Shown: positions 45,260 to 57,200 of the stretch, one piece after another
Numbering within the stretch: the stretch's first letter is position 1
Layout of the letters: every line of letters begins with the position of its first letter
Assembly (NCBI GenBank): GCA_012934845.2
Contig: WNNJ02002296.1
Location: 1-64,000, forward strand
DNA length: 64,000 bases
Direction: 5' to 3'
DNA from: Pomphorhynchus laevis
Lineage: Eukaryota > Acanthocephala > Palaeacanthocephala > Echinorhynchida > Pomphorhynchidae
Notes under the pieces: model-generated
Database searches by the model: none
Seen by the model: only the letters and a program-made list of their open reading frames with translations
What the model was told of the DNA's origin: nothing
Program-made: the position numbers and the translations under genes

Positions 45260-48200
45260 GTAAGGAATTTTTGAGAATATAACCCTAAAAATTTTAAATT
45301 TTTTTATAGTAAAAATTGTATCAGTTTAAAAATTGGGAACTTACTCGAAAAATATTGTAGGATAATCGAAATTAATATAAGTACTGATGTTTAAATGTAC
45401 ATTAAAACCACTTTCTGTCTATATGAATAAAATACTTAAAGTAATTAAAGCACACTTTAAAAATTATTGCAAGTTAATCGAAATTAATACTGGTATGAAA
45501 CACTATTTCAGTATTAATTCTACAAAAGAATTTTTAGAACATACAAAAGGAATAAATTTTCAAAATATAAATACATACGATTTTAGTACGCTTTATACAA
45601 ATCTAGATTTAGTAGATATTAAAGAAGCGTTAGTAAAATTAATTAATCTTATATTCGGAAAAAGATATACATATATATGTTATAATAATTATAACGCCTA
45701 TCTAACAAAAATTAAACCATCAAGTAAATATAAATATATGGATAAAATTGAATTAATTAGAATCCTTAAATATTTTGATAAATCAAAATTATTTAAAAGT
45801 AGGGACATCTATATTTAGACAAGTAGAAGGTGTTCCAATGAGTGGTAATAGTAGCCCAATTTTAGCTGACTTTTTTAAGCTTTATAGAATATGAATTTGT
45901 TCATAACTGTGTAAAAACTAAATCTAAACAATATAAATATATGAAATATATGTTTCGATACATTGATGATATATGTGTATTTAATTCTAATAATTTTTAT
46001 TCAATTAGTGAGCACATTTATCCAGAAAGCCTTATTCTTAACAAAACCAATATTAATGATAAAGAAGGTGTATATCTAGATATGAACATTAAATTAACAT
46101 TAACTAAAACTACTATTAATTTATATCGTAAAGATGACATATTTAAATTTACAAGAAACATATTTTTGCATGAGCATTCATGCATACCATATAATATAAA
46201 ATATAATACATTAAATAATGAAATTTTAAGAATTGCAGCAATATGTAATGATATTGGCTTTCTTCAAAATCATTTAAATTATTTAATAGATGCATATTTT
46301 AAACTGGGTCACTATAAAAAATATTATCAAACAGAAAATAGTAAATATTTAAATCAACACAATAATATTAAAAATAAATTTAAAATCATTAATGGAAAAT
46401 TTTCATGGATAGATAATAAATAATATACTTTGTATTAGAATAAGATACTATATAATCAAATTTCATCAGAGGAAATACATCATTAGCATGTATTTGGGCC
46501 CGCTGCTATGTTGGGTAGAGGAGTTAAGCGCCGAAGCCTGATAGCATAGCAGTTCCTCCTGATGACCTCTAATTATTATTCTGATACAACGTCTGTTATT
46601 TATTAGTCAATTTATAAAAATGACTTTTTAAATTTCAATTTTTTTATTTTAACTTGATTTAAATTATAGAAAATCTAAAAATAATTATTAATTTTATTAG
46701 TTAATTATTAAATTTTGATTTAGCAGTATTGTATTGTTTATTTTATGATTATATAAAATACGTAGACTCAGATACTATTTTATTTCTCAGGAGTGAGGGA
46801 GACAATTCCTCGTTAATAATGTTAGTCATCATTTAAGCCAGACGCGGAAGAAAAACGATAACAGTAGCAAGTACCGTTTCGTCATAACAATGACGCATCA
46901 GTGGCAGATCCCTTCCACTACTGGATGAAGAGGAGGACTTGTAGACGGTCCGACACGAATCATGTTATCGTTTCTGTTATCGTTTTTCTTTCGCTTCTGG
47001 TTTAAATGATTACTAATATGTTATTATATTAAATATTTAAGATTATAATTAAAATAATTAAAATAATAGTTATATAATCAATTGATGCTATTTTATTTGG
47101 ATGATAAAGTATGCATAAGGATAGTTATTTAGAATGTAAAATATCAATTGATATTAACTGATAATATGATAATTCATGCTTAGTCACAATAAGCATGAAT
47201 TAAAATATTTAGTATTTAGTATTTATATTAATTAGTTGTATTTTAATTAATTTATATTTTATAAATTTATTTGATATTATTTTACAATTTATATTTTATA
47301 ATTTCATTTACATAATTTCATATTAAATCGTCTAGACAATTTTTACTTTTTTGATGCGATTTCATTTAATTTAGTATGTTTTAGCAACTTGATATTTTTT
47401 TTGAAAATAATATATTGTTTTCAAAAGAAAATAACAAGTTATTTTCTAAGCCAACATAAGTTATTTTGTAAGCTAACAGAAGTGTTAATTTAATAAAATA
47501 TTTTTTTTTATTTTTAATTTAAAATTAATTAAAATTGAATTTTATTTGATATAATTTTATTTATATAATATCATTTTAAAACACATTTAATCATTCATTA
47601 AAGATTTGATTATTAATAATATAACAAGTTTGTTACTTTAATAAACTGTTTTTTTTTTCTTCAAAAAATCTAGTGTTTTTGTATAGAGAATGTGGGCATA
47701 AATGAACATTTAATAAATTTATTTCCAAATGATAATGTTAGTATATTTTTGTAACTTTATTGAATTAAGACACAGTCATTTTTGATCCATTAAACCCACC
47801 TATGAAGCAAAATAATAAATGGATATCTCCTAGAAGACATCCTAATTTTGAATTTTTGGTTGATCCTTTACCTAAGCAAGCTCATAAATGTTGGCACGAT
47901 ACACCCGCTTTTGAAATTTGCGCGAAAACCAAATTTGAGCTAGGTAAGTTTAGAATTTAGTAAAATACACAACATTTATAAAAGATTGGAAAAATCAAAA
48001 GTATTCTTTGAAATATAGTCTAAATATCGCTCAATTATTTTATTTTTAATATAATTAAATTAATACTTTAATTAATAAACTATTTTTCATAAATATTTTA
48101 TTGGAAATATTATTAATACATTTTTTCAAATATATTGTTTATAAATTAGTTGTCAAATTAAGTGATATAAAAGTAAAACAATTATTATTTGATGATTTAA

Positions 48201-51200
48201 CAAGTGTAAATTGATCGAAAATAAAAGAATTTATTTAGTACTCATCCTTAGATTAGTAACATAATTTATAGCATAATAGATTTTTACTGTCAGTTGTAAA
48301 CCGTGTTGTTAGTAATACTTATTTAAAAATAAAATTTTAAAAGTAAGACAATTTATATTAATTCGTCGTTTTTAGATAATTATGCATTATCTTGCTAGTC
48401 TAAGCAATTACTTTATCTTTTGGTAAAGTTAAGACAGATCTTTAAAAAATTTCATAACGATTAACGTGAGTTGTCTAATTTTGAAAATCAAACAATCGTT
48501 TATTTTAAGAGGATTCGATTATCTATCGTTTCTCTATCTATTTTGTATAGTTAAAGAAAATATTATTTGAATAAATAATAAGAGAATATTATTTATCTAC
48601 GTTTTTTTTCAATATATTGCAATCCATATGTACATTGTATTAGATACACTACACCTGCGGTACTGTAGTTACAATTATTATTAATATTTAATGAAAAACA
48701 TTTGTTTGTCGTATTACTTACGATACAATTATTATTATTTATAACATCACAAACTATACAATTTTTTCTGTTACATTTAAAAGATCTAAAATTAAAATCG
48801 TTAGTTAAAATTAAAATATTTATAAATAATTAAAATAAAAATATTTTTGCTTATATTTTGTTGTGTACATTATTGATTTATTGAACATAAATTATAATTA
48901 TTGATTTATTTTGTTGATTTATTGAACATATGATATCTTTAGAAAAACTTCTTATATTTACATAAAGATCTTTTAGCTTATTATCACTTAAAAGTTGTTT
49001 TAACATTTCTAATTGTTCATTTATATACATAAAGATCTTTTAGCTTATTATCACTTAAAAGTTGTTTTAACATTTCTAATTGTTCATTTATATACATATC
49101 TTTTTTAATATTTTTAACTCTATTATTCTTATTCCTTTTATCACCACGACTTCTTGGTTTGCGTTTAACCGGATTATTATAATATAGTTGTTTATCATGT
49201 ATTATACTACTTCTGCCAATTCCTTGTACCACGTCATTCAATCCTAATAGGTACATGGAATTAAGCGTTTTAATCCAAAAATCTTCTTTTTCTAATAGTT
49301 TTTGATTTAATATTGAAATGTTTTCTTCGATAATATGTTCTAAAATAAATAATTTACAGTTTTTAATATCATGTCCTATTAATCTCATATGTTTATGAAA
49401 TATAGTTGTACTATTATGCTGTATATTATATATGTGTTGCCTAAACCTAGTTTTTAACATTTGATATGTTTTTCCTATATATTGCAATCCACATGTGCAT
49501 TGTATTAGATACACTACACCTGCGGTATTGCAGTTACAATTATTATTAATATTTAATGAAAAACATTTGTTTGTCGTATTACTTACAATACAATTATTAT
49601 TATTTATAACATCACAAACTATACAATTTTTTCTGTTACATTTAAAAGATCTAAAATTGAAATCATTAGTACTTACGTATTTTTCCAATATGGTTGAGTA
49701 TATTTAACTTTTAAGTCATAATTTTTAACGTTGCTTTTTCGGTGTCGCCACCTAGTTTAGTTGACTCAGACTAAACTTACAACGGGCCATCCAGCAGCAT
49801 CTGACAGGGGGCTGCCCTGCTTAAGGCGGTTGCAGGCTGGAACAAGATCTATAAAGATCTACCACCTTCACTCCACGCGCTACGCGACCTAGCTATTGGC
49901 CATTACCTGGTCTCTTAAACGTGATCACGTGAAACAGTTTACATTTTAAAGTGTAAACACCTTGGGATGCAAATTTCTCCATTTTTAATGTTAATAATTC
50001 ATCAAACTTGTTTGAAAATTAGCAGAAAATAAAAATAACGTCGTATCAGTATTTCTGACAGAGGTTAGAAAAACCTATTATTTATAACATCACAAGCTTT
50101 ACTCATAACACCGATACTTAAGATTGAAATCTTGACGTTACGATGATAACGTCAGTATCATCGTAAAAGGGAATTTACTAAAAGGGAATTCTTTTGCATT
50201 TAAGCAGTCAAGTTTTCGTTTACTCGTTGAGGTCATGACTTGCCTTTGTAATAAGCAAAGGCTAGCTAATTGCAGACATTATTATTAATTGCAATGAACA
50301 TTACATTGTTTAGGAATTACTCAGGCTTGTTTGTTGACAAATTCAAAATATACGAAAGGTCAATTACCCGAAGCAATATTATCTTCAAAAAAGGCTCTTA
50401 CAGATGAGCAAGTATTAGTATATATTTGTTCATTGAAAAATTCATTATAACAGCCATAGCATTTAGCAGTAGAAGAATTAATCAAAGAAGCATTCGTTTT
50501 GGATCCGAAGAAAGAAAGGCTCCCACCAAAGATTCGTTATACTCGACCTTGGTCAATTCGATGCGGTGATATTGGAATTCCGCTCAAACGCAAATTGTAA
50601 GTTTCCTTAATAAATCAATAACGTTATTTTTGATTAGCACATATTTACTAAAATGTAGCGTAACATGTTTTCATTTTCTTTGCGCACAAATATTTTAATG
50701 GTATGCGATCTTTACACGAAATTTATAATTTTGGCTCTTTTTACAACTTTCGATTTTTTGACTAACTTGAACAACGCTATCTTGTTTGAATGTTTAAACC
50801 AAATTTATCTTGTTTGGATGTTTTGTCATTTAATTTTCTTTTTAATTTTCTATCATCAGATACTACCTGTAGTTCCTGATATAGTTTATTAGGAACAAAT
50901 GAACTATATCTGATGGTAGCATCAGCTATTGAATGTTAGACTGAACTATTTTATCGAATAAATTATCGTTTCTTTGGTTCCATTCTATAAATAAATTTAA
51001 TTTTCTGTTCTAATTATTTAACTAGCATGAAACTCCAGATCAACGTAGCGGCTAAAATCGCATTACAATCAACAAATTTAGTTTGCTATACTTCATTATA
51101 ATTATTTTATAAAAATTCAATGATTTTGTATAATTTATATCTATAAAATAAGAATTCAAAATTTAAACGCTATTATAAAATAATATTCGAGTTTAATGTC

Positions 51201-54200
51201 GGAGTTTAAGATACGTTTACTTTAAATAGTCCTTTAAAAGGACTATATAATTAATAGTTAATATAATTATAATATCAAACTATCGTTGATCAATTGTAAT
51301 GCAATTTTAGCCTCTACGTTGATATGAAGTTACAGATATTCAAATTTAATATTGCAGCAACGACAATAGTTCTTTTAAAATATTTCACACAAGCATGATG
51401 ATGACATCTTATTCAGCTCTAATTATTTTAGAGCTGAATGATGAAAAATTATATATTGAATTTAGCTTTTCGACAATTACATAAATTTTAGATTTTAAAC
51501 GTTTAGCCACATCCTGCTGTAATAGCTATGGGAGCATAAGCTTTTTATTCTTTAATAAAATCACAATTAAATTATGCAACTACATCGAATAACTACAGAT
51601 AACGAAACAAGTATATTTCATATACTATTTTTATACACTATATTGATTACGGTGCACTGTAAATTATAATGTTTTAAATATTTACTGGGTTTAGTCGAAG
51701 TTCCCGATACTAGTAAAGAGACTGTCTTAGACATCTAAATATTAATTATTTGAATAAGTGTACTTAGACCTTATATAGAACTGAATTATATAAAGTTTGG
51801 TGACGACAGTAACTGAATGGATTACCACAAATTTTTTATTTATTAGAATATATCAATATTGTCAAATTGCAAATAATAGCGTATCACTTTTAAATAGAGA
51901 ACATATCAAGTTTAGATAATATTATACATAATATTATAATATGATGTGTATATAATCTTAATACTCCAATGTTAATATTAAAAAACATATTATTATATTT
52001 TTACAAATAATATAATGAATTAATAATAAATAAAATTATATGTCATTAATAATTTTAAATTGATGCTGCCAGTATATTATGAAACAAAACAGGTTTTTGT
52101 TTCTAAGAAATAAACGTCAATGTACGTTCATTTTTTGTCAATAAAATGTTCATAAGCAAAACGTGTGTTTTGTTTTTAACGTATATTTTGTTTCTGATAT
52201 ATATATTTTATATATTTATGCGAAATATAAAAATAAATAAATTAAATAAGCAAACTTTTTTAATTTGCCTTTTCGATTTGAATTAATTATTGCACAATAA
52301 ATAATTAAAATTGTTTTTTGTCGTATTTAGATTTAATTTAATGGATAAGCTATTGTTGTTTTCTATTTCGCAATTGAATGGCATTAAATCTTCAATTAAC
52401 AACTACGTTACCTATAATAGTCCATTTTTCTTGACTTTACCGTACGGTAAATATAATTTATATTCTGAGAAAAAATATTTGTCTTTAAAGAGATTAATTG
52501 ATATTGTTAGAGCTAGAAAATCATAACAACGTTGTCAGGGCACACGATTAAGATGTTGATGTGTCGACGATACAATTAGGGTATTTTGGACAAATTCTCA
52601 AAGATATTCTGCTCATACTTGCGCATGTAATTTATTGCATAAGTTGGGGCTATTGGTGTGCCAGAGACTGTATCTTTGAGTAGGGCAGATGGACTACTTT
52701 GGCATACCTTTTGCAAAGGTACTAATTTAACTGTAGGTTGCACCTTTTACAACCTTCCGTTCACTGTTATAATACACACTGCTATACAACTTGACAGGTC
52801 CCGTCTTCAAATATAGTTTCAACAAATTATCGATTTATTTGCAAGGCTCTTATGTAGATGTTACTCTCGTGTTGACGATATGTCGCTCTAGAAGAACTTA
52901 TGGGTTTTTGGCAGAATGTAAAATCGGCATGCAATTGCATCATTGACATCGTTTGCAATCGATATATTTTCTAACGTATCATGTACGCGTTGAGCCGATC
53001 TTGTCAGATCAGTTGTCAAAATCGGCGACGACAAGATGTGGACTTGTATTATGACAAGTGTTGTATGATGACATTTCGGAAATTAAAAAAAATGTGATTT
53101 TTTTATAGTAATCAACACTTTTTATTACGAGCAATCAACTATATACATGAAGTTTCCTGTACAACTGGATCGTATTTAATAGTTAGCAACCACTTTCACC
53201 ATATAAAGATTGGATTGCGCTCATAAACAGATCGAATTGCTTGCGGGCCTTCCCTGCTTTGTTGAGACATGCCTGTAGTTAATTTCATTGTTTTTGATAA
53301 TGTCGAACATTGATAATGCCACAAACTATAGTGAGAGTTATAATTAAAATTGATTATTTGTCTAGCTGATGCGATTATTACCAGAGTATGTAATTATTAA
53401 ATTTAAAAAGATTCATACATTTCCCCTTTCCCCCGTGCCTGATTACTAACCTGTAGTGATCCTCAACTGTTTGAGCAGATATCGTACATTTAATTTTGTG
53501 CTTTTCGTTCATAATCTCAACATAAAAATTAGATTGGCAGAATTTTTTATGATTTATTACTTCTGGAAATAAACATAAGTTCAATACAAAAAGAAAAGTT
53601 ATTCCTACTTTAATTAATTCACTTCTACCACTAACGACGAATAGCAAATCTGCGCAAATTGTATGTTTTAAATTATCGAACCACATTAGTGAACATCTGT
53701 TTTTTGTGTGAGGAACAAAATTCTCCATATGAAATTAAATTTGAAAATAAAATTCATCGTATTTTAAAATTTTACGAGCAGCAGTCTGGCGCCGCGCAGG
53801 ATCAAATCTACATTTTAGTATATTCTATTTACCGTTAGACAAAGAAGGCGAACCATGAAGCTTTCGTTTAAAGAACGAAATCTGTTTAATTCGTAAATAG
53901 ATCTTTTGTATTTACATCTTGTTTGGCATACGTCGTTTTTTAGCTCTGGAAGAAATTCGTTTAAATCAATACAATCTCTTAGCCGTTTCAAATGCGCTGT
54001 ATGTTTTTCAGTATTCTGGTAGGAATAAGATTACGGCAAAATGAATTAGAATAATTTTACTTAATTTATAAAATTTTACTCATATTTTTGTGAAGGTAAT
54101 AACAGTTTTCAAAAGCAGTTACTTTTATATTTTTACGTTTCATCCGCTAATGGTTTTTTTCAGAACAATTATAGACTTCTTAGACTGAACAGAAAGTTCA

Positions 54201-57200
54201 GTCTAATAGGTGAAACTTAAAAAAATATAAAAGTAACGATTTGCTTTTGCGTGCTGTTATTACCTTTACAAATTTAAATTATGGTCTTTGGCCACGGGTA
54301 AACTTGTACAAACAATAGTATATATACTGTTAAAAATACATTGCGTATATTTTAAATTGTCGCACTCACAATTACATTTAGGTGATGATACAGTACATTT
54401 TCGCAGGCGTTGCCAATTGCTCTTATTGAATGATAAACCGTTGACAATAAAAGTTGACAAAAGTGGCGCATTTAAAAAATTTTCTTTTGACGATTTGTCG
54501 CCGATGTTTCCAACTGTTGGTTTACGAAAGGAGAATATTTACGATACAGGTTTTTGTTCAGGTGAGCTTGCATTTGTTGGTAAATTTTTAATCAATTTGA
54601 TTAAAATTTTAATCAATAAGATTACGTGAGAAAACGAAATCAAGCTGTTTGTATCAAAGTTTCATTTTATTTAAAAGAATTTCTAAAATAAATACGCTGT
54701 ATCTGTCGGATATTTGTGAAGACTACTGCGTTCATCGAACGAATCTTATTGGCCTACTTTGAAGAGCAATAAATAAATTTGATTTTTTTTCGACATTTTC
54801 AGATCAATATTTTAAAACAATATATTGAATGGTATTAAAGTATTATAATATTATACTATTATTTACCGAAAATAATAAATTACATTTTAATTGGTCATAA
54901 CTTTTTAATTAGTTTATTAAAGCAGTTTTTTAATGAATTAAAAATTTTCACGAAAATTAGTTCAAATGATCAAATATTAAAATTATTTACTTTTTTAAAT
55001 TTGCTGCTTATACTGGGATCCTAGTTATATCAAAAATATTTTTTATAGTTACGTGATAATAGATGATGACGGATTACATGAAATATAATGTTAGAATATA
55101 ACTTAATCTAATGTTAAACTTACAGGTTTTATTTTAATATTAAAATAATTTTAAATATATTGTGCCATAAAAATTGAAAGACACCAAATCCATCTTTTTA
55201 AGTGTGTGAATACTGAAATAAATCAACTAATTTGCTGTGAATAAAGAAGAAAATACGATAAGACTTATACAAAGCTACAGCATACACTGTGTTTCTTCGG
55301 GGCCATTCGATCTCTTAAAAAATTCATCAAAAAATTGAAATTTAATTAAAAAAATAACTCACAACTAAAGACACAAATTGTAAAGCATTATTTATCTTTC
55401 ACTTAAATCAACAATGGCTCAAATTCTACGTCACTGAAGATTCCACTTAAGACGTGAACAAAAATATCTATTCGTTGTTTATTGGATAAAGCGTAACTTA
55501 CAGTCATGTATTTTAAGCAAACGCATTAGTGGTAAGATTTATATTCAACGATTTATTATTGCTTATTTATCATATCTTTCGCTATTAAAAATTATGGCGA
55601 TTATCCTGTCGATATTAAGATGCCAAGTTTAATATTTAATTTGTTTTTTTTTGCTAAACGATTAACCAATTAAGAATTGGTTAAGAATTTCAATTAATTC
55701 TTACGTAATTGGTTAAAATAAAAAAAGTTTTCGCGTTTGTCTTCAGAATGCAAAACAAAGCTGAAATGTTGTAGACATTTCATTCAGTAATAATATTATT
55801 TCAGATTACATTTCATCGTCTGTTATAACAAAATTATAATTAAATTTTGTAAATTTTCGATATGTATCTGACTTTGACTAATTAAATTACGAATTTCTAT
55901 TTAATATTATGTAGATTCCACTAACATTATTAGAAACATTCTTTACATAGAAGTTGTTTAACTTATTTCTGTATGAACGATTTTAATGTTTTTAAATAAA
56001 ATATCAATTTTATATTTTTAGCAAAATATGATATATTATGTTTAAATTATTATTTTAATTGACTGTATTTTACATATTCATATTTTTATATGAATATATT
56101 AACTTCGATTAAGTTAATCACTTTTCAAAGGTTTATTAACTTTGGAAATTGTTATTTTCGTTTATACTTTTAGCATACATTTGATGTTACAAGTTAATAA
56201 CCTTTCTTCTAAGTTACATTTTCAGAATTTATCCACGATATTTTGTGTTATTGAAAACTTTGAACACGTGCGTAATCAGCCTGATTCACACAAATATTTA
56301 TTTATATTGTATTATCAATTTGATAAAAATTAGTCTTATAGCATTGGAAACAATTCATCTATTGTGTGATCGAAATGTTTGTCTTAAATGTTTCTTTTAA
56401 ATAAAAAATAAATAATTTAAAAGTTTTATATTTATAAAAAGATTTATTAGCTTTATGTATTATAAAAATAATTTTATTTTTCAATTGTTAAAAATTAACA
56501 ATTTTTCATTTTTTTATAAAATATACAAAATTTTAATTTATATTTTTTGCAAAATATATAATAATTGGTGTTTAAATTGTTATTTTAATTGACTGTATTT
56601 TACATATCCATATTTTAAATGAATATATTAACTTCAGTTATGTTCATCACTCCTCGAAGGTTTAAAAGTGTTAATGCATTACGCATTTTGTATTAATTTT
56701 GTAAATTCACAATCGAATTTTTAATTTCGACACCTGGTCCAACATGATCCAAAACCTGACAACATAGCAATTCCTCCAGGCGATTAAGTTAATCACAATT
56801 TGAGTGTTTAAAAGTGTTAATAATGCGCATTTTTAATTAATAAATCTTCTTTAATTACTTTTGATTATTTAATACCATCACTAGATAAAATTGTTTGATT
56901 TTTTCGGGTGCAATTTTAACTTTGAAAATTTTAATTTCGTTTATACTTTTAGCATACATTTGATATTACAAATTAATAACCTTTCTTCTAACTTGCATTT
57001 CAGAATTTATCATAGATATTTCGTGTAATTGAAAACTTTGAACACGTGCTTATGCAGGTGTTCAATAACACAAAAAATCCTTTATATTGTATTATCAAAC
57101 AAATCATCTATTCATGTCCAAAATGTTTGTCTTAAAATGTGTCTTTTTAAATAACAAATAAATAATTTATAAAACGTTTTATATTTATAGAAAGTTTTAT

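Noticed and set aside
46485-46560. Possible tRNA in the GC-richer head of repeat R
   Set aside because: I could not form the four-arm cloverleaf, and no TTC-containing T-loop is present.
53378-53728. BTB-domain protein on the reverse strand
   Set aside because: WFDNL...ADLLFVV superficially recalls a BTB start, but the following residues do not fit the fold pattern, so no function is assigned.
54288-54406. Start of the 113-residue frame as coding
   Set aside because: The family alignment to mL37 begins only after the TTTTCGCAG acceptor at 54,406. The upstream part is intron, and its Met is incidental.
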